From positions 22,649 through 86,648 of the forward strand of contig NZ_JASISZ010000028.1 in NCBI RefSeq assembly GCF_030063355.1: DNA of 64,000 nt, in the 5' to 3' direction. Every line of letters starts with the position of its first letter. Position 1 is the stretch's first letter. Positions 42,976 to 50,914 of the stretch are shown one piece after another. A program made the position numbers and the translations under genes. The notes under the pieces were generated by a model that did not search any database, was not told where the DNA came from, and saw only the letters and a program-made list of their open reading frames with translations. The stretch is from Streptomyces sp. PH10-H1 (GTDB lineage: Bacteria > Actinomycetota > Actinomycetes > Streptomycetales > Streptomycetaceae).

Positions 42976-44343
42976 CTACTCCTGGCCGGAGCTGGCCCGG
43001 AGCATCGCCTCGCGCTCGACGATCTTCACGCGCTCGCGTCCCTCGGCGGCACCGAGGGCGCGTTCGGCCGCGTCGAGGCGGTGCCAGCCTTCCCACGTCG
43101 TGTACCTGACGCCCTTGTCGTCGAGGAAGTCGACTATGGCGTCGGTGCCGGGAGCGGCGGGGGACAGGAGCCGGTTGTTGCTGTGGTCGGCGAGCAGGTT
43201 GGCGACGGTCTCGTTGGCATCGCCCTTGGTGTGGCCGATGAGACCGACCGGGCCACGCTTGATCCACCCGGTCACGTAGGTGGACGCCAGGTGCTCACCG
43301 CCCTCGACGACCCGCCCGCCCTCGTGCGGGACGGTGCCGGTGACGAAGTCGAACGGCAGCTTGGGCAGTTCGTCGGAGAGGTAGCCGACCGCCCGGTAGA
43401 CGGACTGCACGTCCCAGGTGCGGAACTCGCCGGTGCCGGTGACACTGCCTGTGCCGTCGAGCCGGGTCCGCTCGGTGCGCAGCCCGATGACCTTGCCGTC
43501 CTCGCCGAGTATCTCGGTGGGGGACTCGAAGAAGTGCAGGAACAGCTTGTGCGGCCGGTCGCCGGCGTCGCGGATCGCCCAGTTCTCCAGCGTCGAGGCG
43601 ACCATGTGGGCCTGCTTGTTGGCGCGGCGGGTGGCGATGCTGCCGTCGTCGTAGTCGATGTCCTCGGGGTTGACGATGACCTCGATGTTCGGCGAGTGGT
43701 CCAGCTCGCGCAGCTCCATCGGACTGAACTTGGCCTGCGCGGGGCCGCGCCGCCCGAACACATGCACCTCGACGGCCTTGTTGGCGGCCAGCCCCTGGTG
43801 GACGTTCGGGGGAATCTCGGTGGGGAGCAGTTCTTCGGCGGTCTTCGCGAGAATGCGGGCGACGTCCAGGGCGACATTGCCGACGCCGAGGACGGCCACC
43901 TTCGCCGCGTCCAGCGGCCAGTTGCGGGGCACGTCCGGGTGACCGTCGTACCAGGAGACGAAGTCGGCGGCTCCGTAGGATCCGTCGAGTTCGATGCCGG
44001 GGATGTCCAGCGCCCGGTCGGCGGTCGCACCGGTGGAGAAGACGACCGCGTCGTAGAACTCATGGAGATCGTCGAGGCCGATGTCGGACGGGTAGTCGAC
44101 ATTTCCGAAGAGCCGTATCTGAGGCTTGTCGAGCACCTGATGCAGGGCGGTGACGATGCCCTTGATGCGGGAGTGGTCGGGGGCGACGCCGTACCGGATC
44201 AGGCCGAACGGCGCGGGCATCCGCTCGAAGAGGTCGATGGAGACACCGGGCTCGGAGGCGGCCTCGGACTTGAGCAGCGCGTCGGCGGCGTAGATTCCGG
44301 CGGGGCCGGCACCGACGATCGCTACCCGCAGTGGGCGGGGCAT
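42976..44343 (-). CDS. ferredoxin-NADP+ reductase, FprA/adrenodoxin reductase type
   Basis: A 455-aa protein from ATG 44343 (GAAGGGAAC upstream). FAD-binding VAIVGAGPAGIYAADALL (about 6-23), PFGLIRYGVAPDHSRIK, NADP-binding VAVLGVGNVALDVARIL (about 145-161), GRRGPAQAKFSPMELREL, and the C-terminal ATG-type motif GWIKRGPVGLIG. It moves electrons from NADPH to ferredoxin for P450s or other oxygenases. It is alone, with no ferredoxin next to it, and divergent from an HxlR regulator. Start chosen on FAD motif and RBS. Confidence 0.93.
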   Translation of the reverse strand: MPRPLRVAIVGAGPAGIYAADALLKSEAASEPGVSIDLFERMPAPFGLIRYGVAPDHSRIKGIVTALHQVLDKPQIRLFGNVDYPSDIGLDDLHEFYDAVVFSTGATADRALDIPGIELDGSYGAADFVSWYDGHPDVPRNWPLDAAKVAVLGVGNVALDVARILAKTAEELLPTEIPPNVHQGLAANKAVEVHVFGRRGPAQAKFSPMELRELDHSPNIEVIVNPEDIDYDDGSIATRRANKQAHMVASTLENWAIRDAGDRPHKLFLHFFESPTEILGEDGKVIGLRTERTRLDGTGSVTGTGEFRTWDVQSVYRAVGYLSDELPKLPFDFVTGTVPHEGGRVVEGGEHLASTYVTGWIKRGPVGLIGHTKGDANETVANLLADHSNNRLLSPAAPGTDAIVDFLDDKGVRYTTWEGWHRLDAAERALGAAEGRERVKIVEREAMLRASSGQE

Positions 44344-44695
44344 GGACAGGTTCCCTTCGAGCGGAGCCCACCGGGGCATGGACCGGTGGGAGAGGCACGG
44401 CAGTCCGGTACATCGGTGCGGGCGTGACGACGTGGCGGCAGTGCTGTCTCATCCGCCACTTTGGCAAGGCTACCCTCACTGCGGTACCCGTCTTGTGGCT
44501 ATGACCCCATAAGTGCGATCTATGAGTGGATCGGGCCGCGCCCGGGCTGTGGGTGGGCTGTCCCCTGGTCGTGCGCCGGCCGGCGCAGGCGGGGCGGGGC
44601 GTATCCTCCAGTTCGCCGCCCTCCCCACGGTGACGGGCAGAGGATCCGGCCAGGGTGAGGGCCGGCCCGTACGGCCGGTGAAAGGGACTGATCGC
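44344..44695. other. divergent region between ferredoxin reductase and HxlR
   Basis: No gene supported. It contains an in-frame extension of the HxlR ORF with poor coding character, an AAAGGGA RBS just before 44696, and a low-GC patch around 44460-44520 that is the likely promoter zone. Confidence 0.4.
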
Positions 44696-45061
44696 GTGCA
44701 TCTGAGCAAGGCGAATCCGTACTCCGCCGCCTGTCCCAGCCGGTCGTTGATCGACCTGATCGGTGCCAAGTGGACGATCCTGGTGATCGGTTGTCTGACC
44801 CGCGGGGCGCACCGGTTCAGCGAGCTGGCCGCCCAGCTCGAAGGGGTCACGCCGAAGGCGCTCACCCAGACGCTGCGTCAGCTCGAACGCAACGGTCTGG
44901 TCCGCCGCACGGTCCATCCGGTGATCCCGCCGCACGTCGAGTACGAGCTGACGCCGCGCGGGCACACCCTCCGCGAGCCCCTGGAGGCTCTGATCGGCTG
45001 GACCGACGACAACATCGAGGTGTGTCTCACGGCACAGTGCGACTACGACGCCCAGCCGTGA
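44696..45061 (+). CDS. HxlR-family transcriptional regulator
   Basis: A 121-aa protein from GTG 44696. It shows the full HxlR pattern: ACPSRSLIDLIGAKWTILVI (including the redox-candidate Cys near residue 12), RFSELAAQLEGVTPKALTQT, LRQLERNGLV, PPHVEYELTPRG and a C-terminal LIGWTDDN. HxlR regulators respond to aldehydes, quinones or redox change, often via the N-terminal Cys. The palindrome at 45080-45094 lies between it and the metallo-beta-lactamase gene, which it may regulate. Confidence 0.92.
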   Translation: MHLSKANPYSAACPSRSLIDLIGAKWTILVIGCLTRGAHRFSELAAQLEGVTPKALTQTLRQLERNGLVRRTVHPVIPPHVEYELTPRGHTLREPLEALIGWTDDNIEVCLTAQCDYDAQP

Positions 45062-45079
45062 GCTGCACGCTTCACCCAG

Positions 45080-45094
45080 GGATAGTAACTATCC
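45080..45094. promoter_or_regulatory. HxlR-type palindrome GGATAGT-A-ACTATCC
   Basis: A perfect 7-bp arm palindrome with a 1-nt centre, AT-rich against its surroundings, about 80 bp upstream of the LysM/MBL start and just after the HxlR stop. HxlR operators commonly contain TAGT/ACTA cores, so this is the best candidate site for the neighbour regulator. Confidence 0.55.
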
Positions 45095-45175
45095 ATAAAG
45101 TGCAATCTTCAACCATTGACGGATCGTCCCTAGCGTGACCGAGGTATCGACCACGGCCCACCCGGGGAGTACGCC

Positions 45176-46366
45176 ATGTGTGAAGAAGAGCAGCAGTCGC
45201 CGTCCCGCCGCGGCATCCTGCGCTGGGGTGCGGCAGCCGCCGCCGTGCCCGCGACCCCGGGGCTGGCCAACCTCGCATGGCCGGCCTCGGCCTCGGCCAC
45301 AGCCGGCTCCGCTCCGGCGACCCCCCCCCCGGGCGGCGGTGCCTTCTACCGGGCCGCCTCCGGGGACACCCTGCGGAGCATCGCCGGCCGCTTTCTCGGA
45401 TCCGAACAGCGGTGGTCGGAGCTCTACCGGCTGAATCAGCGGGTGCTGGGCAGGGGCGGCGAACCCCGGCCCGGCCAGCAGCTGGCGCTGCCCGAATCGC
45501 CGGACGGTGCCGCCACCCGTACCTTCGCGCCGCTGCCACCCGGCGCCCGGCCGCTGCCGGTACCGCCCGAGGGCTACCGGCTCGACCGGATCGGCGACGC
45601 GCTGTACGCGGTGACCGCCGGCGGGACGCAGGCCGCATTCCTGGTCACCAGCGCCAGCGCCGGCGTCGTCGTCATCGACGCTCCGCCCGCACTCGCCGAA
45701 GCGCTGCCGGCCGCGATCCGCCGCGTCACCGGCCAGAAGGTGACCCACCTCGTGTACAGCCACGACCACGCCGACCACACCGCGAACGCATCCGCCTTCG
45801 GTGACGTGATCCGCGTGGCGCACACCGCGACCGCGGAGCGGATCAAGGCCAACCAGGACCCGGGCCGCCCGATGCCCACCGTGACCTTCGCCGACCGCTA
45901 CCGGCTCGACGTGGGAGACCAGCGACTGCTGCTCAGCTATCCCGGCGCCAACCACGAGACGGGCAACATCCTCATCCACGCACCGCGCCAGCGCGCGGCG
46001 ATGATGGTGGATGTGGTGATGCCCGGATGGGCGCCCATCCCCGCCTGGGGCACCGCCGACAGCGTCCCGGGTGTGCTGCGCGCCCACGACGAGCTGGCCG
46101 CGATGGACCTGGACACCTACATCGGCGGCCACGTCCACCGGCTCGGTACCAGGGAGGACATCAAGATCTCCCGCGAGTTCGTGCACGACCTGTGGCGGAC
46201 CACTACCAACGCGATCGCCGACACCAAGATGGGCCCCTACTTCGGCAAGGTCGAGCCGGGCGAGCTTCCGGAACGGTATACGTCCTTCCGGGATTTCGCC
46301 CCGCGGGCTGAGCGCGCAAAGCCCGCTATCCCGGCGGCTACGGCTATACGGCCTGCAGTTCGGTGA
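45176..46366 (+). CDS. secreted LysM plus metallo-beta-lactamase-fold protein
   Basis: A 396-aa protein. N-terminal SRRGILRWGAAAAA resembles a Tat signal. One LysM domain (about 55-110: YRAASGDTLRSIAGRFLG, WSELYRLNQRVLG, PGQQLALP) would bind peptidoglycan. The MBL fold follows, with the zinc-ligand run SHDHADH (about residue 200), a later YPGANHETGN His and GGHVHRLG. The three His clusters suggest a di-zinc hydrolase. LysM fused to MBL is unusual. Its 3' end overlaps the convergent ACT gene by 23 bp. Confidence 0.85.
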   Translation: MCEEEQQSPSRRGILRWGAAAAAVPATPGLANLAWPASASATAGSAPATPPPGGGAFYRAASGDTLRSIAGRFLGSEQRWSELYRLNQRVLGRGGEPRPGQQLALPESPDGAATRTFAPLPPGARPLPVPPEGYRLDRIGDALYAVTAGGTQAAFLVTSASAGVVVIDAPPALAEALPAAIRRVTGQKVTHLVYSHDHADHTANASAFGDVIRVAHTATAERIKANQDPGRPMPTVTFADRYRLDVGDQRLLLSYPGANHETGNILIHAPRQRAAMMVDVVMPGWAPIPAWGTADSVPGVLRAHDELAAMDLDTYIGGHVHRLGTREDIKISREFVHDLWRTTTNAIADTKMGPYFGKVEPGELPERYTSFRDFAPRAERAKPAIPAATAIRPAVR

Positions 46367-46682
46367 CGTCGATCACGTCGATCACGTCGATCACGTCCAG
46401 CACGTCGATGCAGCGGTTCAGCTTGGCCCGGGCGCGGGCCGCTTCGGCGGCGGGCACGCAGACCTCGCAAACGGCGGTGGCCGGGGCCGAGACCACATAG
46501 AAGAACGTTTGGACCGTGATGTTGTTCAAGGTCGCGGCGACTCTGGACAAGGCGCTGCCTCTGTCTCGGAGGGTGATTCTCAGGGTATGGGTGGGCGACT
46601 CACTGATAACGAGATCGATGCCTTCGCCCATCACACGGTTGAGCAGAGGCGAGTCGACGACGGGAAGGCAGTCGTTCGTCAT
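46344..46682 (-). CDS. orphan ACT-domain protein under attenuation
   Basis: A 112-aa protein with an ACT-like core: THTLRITLRDRGSALSRVAA, TLNNITVQTFFYVVSAPATA, CEVCVPAAEAARARAKLNRC. This resembles acetohydroxyacid-synthase regulatory subunits and other amino-acid-binding ACT domains. The C-terminus is a repeat of DVI (VLDVIDVIDVIDV), matched by tandem 9-bp GATCACGTC units at DNA level. It is alone and has no enzyme partner in the operon. Expression is preceded by the leader peptide at 46826-46873 and the terminator at 46752-46781. Confidence 0.72.
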   Translation of the reverse strand: MTNDCLPVVDSPLLNRVMGEGIDLVISESPTHTLRITLRDRGSALSRVAATLNNITVQTFFYVVSAPATAVCEVCVPAAEAARARAKLNRCIDVLDVIDVIDVIDVTELQAV

Positions 46683-46751
46683 GAGCGGTGTGCTCCTGTC
46701 CAGACGGGTGGCCGGGTGGGTCGTGGAAGCCGTTGGCGGCTGGTGGTGAAA

Positions 46752-46781
46752 TACAAAAAACCCCTCGCGGGATGCGAGAGG
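46752..46781 (-). terminator. leader attenuator-terminator of the ACT gene
   Basis: On the minus transcript CCUCUCGC-AUCCC-GCGAGGGG is an 8-bp stem (one U.G pair) followed by six U. A true U-tract terminator is rare in this GC-rich genome, and this one lies 73 nt upstream of the ACT start and 45 nt after the leader-peptide stop. That is the layout of transcription attenuation. Confidence 0.8.
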
Positions 46782-46825
46782 TCGGCGTGCGGGCGGTGGT
46801 CTGCGTGAGGAGGATCGCTCCTGGG

Positions 46826-46873
46826 TCAGCTCCGGGCCGGCACGCTGGCGCTAATAATCAGCTGGCGCAGCAT
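46826..46873 (-). CDS. 15-aa leader peptide with tandem Ile codons
   Basis: MLRQLIISASVPARS from ATG 46873, with AAGGAT six bases upstream. Two consecutive ATT codons, very rare in this GC-rich genome, follow a Leu codon, so ribosomes would stall when charged Ile-tRNA (or branched-chain amino acids) is scarce. GCTGGCGC direct repeats flank the ATT ATT region on the plus strand, and AGGAG/CTCCT can form a hairpin between the leader stop and the terminator. Together these fit an ilv-type attenuator. Confidence 0.65.
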   Translation of the reverse strand: MLRQLIISASVPARS

Positions 46874-47008
46874 GGGTTGGATCCTTGCACGAAGACGTGC
46901 GCCTGCGGGAACGCATCTCGCGATGCGGACAGCTGCCCGCCTTTGGGGCGGGGAACGAACTCGCCGTCGTCACCCAGGTGATGGGGGTGCCTGACAAGTG
47001 CCCGACGC

Positions 47009-47305
47009 GTGCCGCGGCTGTCGGAACTCACGGCCACCGAACAGGTCAGCCAGCCGGCCATCACGCAACTGGTCGCCCGGCTCGAACGCGACGGCCTGGT
47101 GGAACGCCGGCCCGACCCCCGCGATGGCCGCGCCGTGCTCGTCCAGGCGACTCCCGCAGGCAGGGGGATCGTGCGTACCCGCCACGACGACCGCACCACT
47201 CAGCTGGCCCGACTGTTCGAGCAGTTGACCCCCGAGGAACGGAACGCCGTCAGCGCAGCGCTACCCGCACTGATGAGGATGGCTGCCCTCCACGGCCGGC
47301 CCTGA
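47009..47305 (+). pseudogene. 5'-truncated MarR-family regulator
   Basis: About 98 codons read LSELTATEQVSQPAITQLVA, RLERDGLVERRPDPRDGRAV, the wing and dimerisation helices (TPEERNAVSAALPALMRM). The first helices of a MarR protein are absent; the reading frame begins inside helix 2. It starts from GTG 47009 with no clear RBS. The region upstream (46874-47008) carries no MarR N-terminus in any frame. Confidence 0.55.
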
Positions 47306-47345
47306 CCAGGCGCCTCGGGCCTCCCCACGTGCGAAGGGAACCCCC

Positions 47346-47543
47346 ATGGCCTTCGTCGGATAGGAGAACCCGCCCGGCGTCACCACCGACCAGCTCATCC
47401 AGGACTTCCTCAACTCCGAACGCGCGGACTGGTGCAACCACGTCAATCTCACCGTGCATCGCGACGGCGGCCACTTCATCCCCTGGGAAATCCCCGACGG
47501 CTGGATCGCCGACCTGCGTCGCACGCTTCGCAGCCAACGCTGA
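47346..47543 (+). pseudogene. epoxide-hydrolase C-terminal remnant with in-frame TAG
   Basis: ATG GCC TTC GTC GGA is followed by TAG at 47361, then the frame continues TTDQLIQDFLNSERADWCNH and GGHFIPWEIPDGWIADLRRT, the end of an alpha/beta-hydrolase/epoxide-hydrolase with the catalytic His in GGHF. The nucleophile part is missing. It cannot encode a functional enzyme. Confidence 0.6.
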
Positions 47544-47671
47544 AGCGTCTCCCCGGGGAGCGGCCTCGTCGTCCGCCCGGCGGAAGTGGTCCAGTAGGAG
47601 GCCCGGCCGCTCGCGCGGCGGCTTCACCACCGGAGTGCATCTTCAGCGCCGACGACTGTGGCGGCCGGCCG

Positions 47672-47977
47672 TTACGTGTCGATCAGGGCCAGTGCTTGGG
47701 TATCGGTCGGGCGCTGGTCCGGGCTCTTTTCCAGCAGGCGCGTGATTAGCGTCGTGAGCCGTCCCGCGTGCTGCGGCGGGGGAGCGGCGTCGAACATGAC
47801 CGCGGCGAGCGTGCCGGTCGGGGTGCCGCGGCGAAACGGCGAGATGCCCTCGACGGCCTGGTAGAGCGTCACCCTGAGGGCGAAAAGGTCGCTGGCGGCT
47901 TGTTCGCCCTCGCCGCGTGCCCGCTCAGGAGCGGTGTACTCCACCGAGCCGGTGAACATCCCGGTGGCGGTCAACAC
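47672..47977 (-). pseudogene. Ser/Thr-kinase C-lobe remnant
   Basis: About 100 codons read GMFTGSVEYTAPERARGEGE, DLFALRVTLYQAVEGISPFR, then LITRLLEKSPDQRPTDTQAL: the activation-loop APE, helix F and end of an STPK. The N-lobe, HRD and DFG are absent. The SDLFALGVTLY motif has Arg for Gly. It is not functional. Bases 47978-48224 hold no other gene. Confidence 0.55.
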
Positions 47978-48224
47978 GGTGGCGTCCGGGTGGGCCGCGG
48001 CCCTGCCCGCGCAGCCGGTGGCTATCGCTGTCCGTCAGCGCCCGGCCACGGCCTCGGGGGCCACCGGAACCCTGTGACCTGGGACTTTCAACCCTGCTCT
48101 AGAGCGTTGTGGATGACCTGACGGTGGACCGATGCTGGGGGCTCGGTGATCGATGGGCACCTCGCCGTCGCCTTTACCGCACGCCAAGACACCCGAGTAC
48201 CTAACGTGTAGGAGACACGCACAC

Positions 48225-48626
48225 ATGCGACTGCGCAAGCGAACAGCCTTCATGACCATGGCCGCGACGACATTGGCGCTCGGCGCCCTGAGTACCAGCC
48301 CGGCTTCGGCAACCGATGTCGTCAACACATTCCGGAACCAGGCCACCCAGGGGTGCTTGGACTCCTCGACGGTCAATCTCAACCGGACCAACGGATGCGG
48401 CACCCCGGAGCAGAACTGGAACGTGCACTCTTACAACGACGGCACCATCGAGATACGTGCCATCACCAATTGGGACTACTGCCTCGGCCACGACGGCATA
48501 GCGCTGCGCATGCAGTTGTGCGACAACAGCAAGCGTGAGAGCTGGATCATCAAGCACTGGCTCGATCACACGATCCGTTTCCAGAACCGGGAGACCAACA
48601 CCTGCATCGATGACAACCAGGTGTAG
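48225..48626 (+). CDS. secreted ricin-B-like lectin ending at an early amber stop
   Basis: A 133-aa protein with a signal peptide of about 30 residues (MRLRKRTAFMTMAATTLALG). The ricin-type beta-trefoil pattern appears (QATQGCLDSSTVNLNRTN, PEQNWNVHSYNDGTIEIR, DYCLGHDG, NRETNTCIDDNQV). TAG at 48624 is followed in frame by GMRLMPCSSAPYQSW Y and TGA at 48675, which is the expected last repeat (PCSSAPYQSW). A CAG-to-TAG change would explain it. The truncated form lacks the final strand. The start is ATG 48225 with AGGAG upstream. Confidence 0.72.
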   Translation: MRLRKRTAFMTMAATTLALGALSTSPASATDVVNTFRNQATQGCLDSSTVNLNRTNGCGTPEQNWNVHSYNDGTIEIRAITNWDYCLGHDGIALRMQLCDNSKRESWIIKHWLDHTIRFQNRETNTCIDDNQV

Positions 48627-48814
48627 GGCATGCGCCTGATGCCGTGCAGCAGTGCGCCATACCAGAGCTGGTACTGAGGTACCGTGCCTGAAGTTGAGGC
48701 AGGGCGGCCAGGCCGTGCCCCGTGGAGTGGGCCGCATCGATCGAGCGAGCCATCGGTGCGCTTGGCAGACGAGCAGCCCGCGAGACCGCGTCAATCGTCA
48801 AAGGCGCCGACAGA

Positions 48815-49018
48815 GGCTACCGCGTTCACCTCGTCGATCCCGTGGCCCGGCACATTCAGCACGCGGCTGCGACCACCGGCTGCACCGCCGAACTCGGCGA
48901 CGCCCGCGAACTCACCGCTGAGACCGACTCCTTCGACGTGGCGCTCGTCCTCGGCCCGCTCTATCACCTCCTGGAACGAGCCGACCGTGACCGGGCCCTC
49001 GCCGAAGCCGTCGTGTCG
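48815..49018 (+). pseudogene. SAM-methyltransferase remnant
   Basis: About 68 codons, GYRVHLVDPVARHIQHAAA, ELGDARELTAETDSFDVALV and GPLYHLLERADRDRALAEA, correspond to motifs after the missing glycine-rich motif I up to post-motif IV. After 49018 the frame degenerates. It is a fragment. Confidence 0.5.
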
Positions 49019-49077
49019 TGCGCAACTGCCACACCGCCACCCCACCGGCCAGGACGGCAACCACCCGGCGGCCGCCA

Positions 49078-49401
49078 GGTCGGCACCTGCAAGTTCGACA
49101 TCACGCTCTACGGCCGCCACGGCACGGTCCCGGTCGTGGCGGCGACGCATCATTTCGCGATGTACGAGACCAGGACCGGCAAACTCGTCATGTCGTTCGA
49201 TCTTGAGGGGAACGGGAGCGTCAAGGCTTCTGTCCGGACAGCGCGCTGGTCGGCGACTCCGCCGTCGTCGCCCTCGCGGTGGCACCCGACCTGGTGGACA
49301 AGAAGCTGGAACCCTTCTTCAGCGGTGACGCGCGCTGGGTGTTCGACGGGATGGCATGCCACCTCGGTTGGGGCGGCAGCGCCGTGGTCGGAGGCCGGTG
49401 A
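49078..49401 (+). pseudogene. unidentified gene remnant
   Basis: One frame reads CKFDITLYGRHGTVPVVAAT and YETRTGKLVMSFDLEGNG; a second frame continues GDSAVVALAVAPDLVDKKLE and PFFSGDARWVFDGMACHLGW. They look like one older protein split by a frameshift near 49220. I do not recognise it. Confidence 0.35.
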
Positions 49402-49447
49402 TCCTCCAGTCTCCGCTGTACCGAGCCCCGTCGGACGAGCTGTTGAG

Positions 49448-50632
49448 TCAGTGGCGGAGGAGGGCGCAGGCGAAGTTCTCCTGGATGGCGCGGACCTTGG
49501 CGAGGAGCGCCGGCTTGTTGCTCTTGCTGACCTGGGTGTTGAGGGTGAAGGTCAGGGAGCGCCGACCGTCGGGTGTCGTGGCGGCGAGCTGGGTGTAGCC
49601 GGGGAAGTTCCCGGTGTGGCCGTAGAGCACTCCGCAGCGGGTGGTGTAGCGGAAGATCGCCAGACCGGCGGCGTTGGCCCCGGGGCCGGCGGGTTCGGAT
49701 GCGCCGCCGTCGAGGAACGTCAGCTGCTGCTCGCGGGTCCTGTCGGAGATGAGGGCGTGGCCGCCGTAGCCGCGGATGAACGCGCCGAGGTCCGCGGGAG
49801 TGGCCACGATGCCGCCCGAAGCCCAGCTGCCCGAGGCGCCGAAGAGTTCGCTGACGTCATCGGGCGGGGCGGGCGGGGTGACGTCGTAGCCATGCAGGAA
49901 CGGCTCGGGCAGCCGGTAGCCCTGGGGGAGGCTGGTCCGGCGCAGGTGCAGCGGCCGGTAGACGAGCTGCCGGAGCAGGTCCTCGTAGCGGCGGCCGGTA
50001 GCGTCCTCGGCCATGAGAGCGACGGCGATGTTGTCGGAGTTGGAGTACTGGTATCGCGACCCGGGCCGGAAGAGCAGCGGTTCATCGGCGATGAAGTCGA
50101 GCAGTCGGCGGGAGTCGAATCGGTGGTGCGGGTCATTGCCCAGGATTTCCCGGAACTCGGGGTTCGCGGAGAAGTCCGGCAGTCCGCTGGTGTGCTGGAG
50201 CAGCTGGCGGAGCGTCACCCGGTGCCAGGCCTCGGGCAGCCGGGGCAGCCGCTCACCGATCGTCTCGTCCAGCCTGAGATCCCCGCGGTCGACCAGCTGC
50301 AGGGCGACCGCCCCGCTGTAGGCCTTGGAGACACTCGCGATCCGCATGTGGTCGTCGGCCCGCGGCGGCCGCCCGGACTCGATGTCGCCGATCCCGGCCC
50401 GGTACACCTCGGTCCGGCCGTCCCGCGTGAGGAGCGCGATCACCCCCGGCGGGCCGTCGCCGGTACCGACCAGTTCATCCAGCTGCCGCTGCAGATTCCT
50501 GTCGTGGGGCGGCGTGGCCGGGCCCTCGGCCTGCGCGGTCTGCGCGGGCTGGAAGAGCCCGCCGACCGCGGCGACGAGGGCGGTGGCGGACAGTGCCGTG
50601 CGGAACAGTCGTCCGGGTGAGCGTGGCAGCAC
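49448..50632 (-). CDS. secreted serine hydrolase, class C beta-lactamase/DD-peptidase family
   Basis: A 394-aa protein from GTG 50632 with a perfect AGGAGG RBS. The signal peptide spans about 1-38. Catalytic motifs are SVSK (Ser-x-x-Lys near residue 108), YSN (near residue 205) and HTG (near residue 345), the set of beta-lactamase-related DD-carboxypeptidases/esterases. LRLDETIGERLPRLPEA and GHTGNFPGYTQ are typical. It probably acts on peptidoglycan or esters outside the cell. It is intact amid degraded neighbours. Confidence 0.93.
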   Translation of the reverse strand: MLPRSPGRLFRTALSATALVAAVGGLFQPAQTAQAEGPATPPHDRNLQRQLDELVGTGDGPPGVIALLTRDGRTEVYRAGIGDIESGRPPRADDHMRIASVSKAYSGAVALQLVDRGDLRLDETIGERLPRLPEAWHRVTLRQLLQHTSGLPDFSANPEFREILGNDPHHRFDSRRLLDFIADEPLLFRPGSRYQYSNSDNIAVALMAEDATGRRYEDLLRQLVYRPLHLRRTSLPQGYRLPEPFLHGYDVTPPAPPDDVSELFGASGSWASGGIVATPADLGAFIRGYGGHALISDRTREQQLTFLDGGASEPAGPGANAAGLAIFRYTTRCGVLYGHTGNFPGYTQLAATTPDGRRSLTFTLNTQVSKSNKPALLAKVRAIQENFACALLRH

Positions 50633-50914
50633 GTGCGTACCTCCTGAGTACGTGACCAGGAACGGCGTCCCGGCCGGTTGCACCTGACTGCGTATCAGGT
50701 GACGCACTGCAACGGGCTCGCGACGCGCGTCGGCACGGCCAGTTGGCGGAGGGTGCGGGGCGGCGTGGCCGGATCTTCGGAGTGCGCGGGGTACGGGCGC
50801 GCCCCACCCCGCCACCCTGTGCCATGACCTGGGGCAGGAGCAGCCGGGAGGGGCGCGCGCACACATTTCGGGGTCGGCGGCCGGGAGAGCCGGCGCCTGT
50901 CGCTCCCGTCGTGC

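Noticed and set aside
42949..44427. 492-aa plus-strand ORF opposite ferredoxin reductase
   Set aside because: Shadow ORF rich in Val/Gly/Asp; the minus strand has full FAD and NADP motifs.
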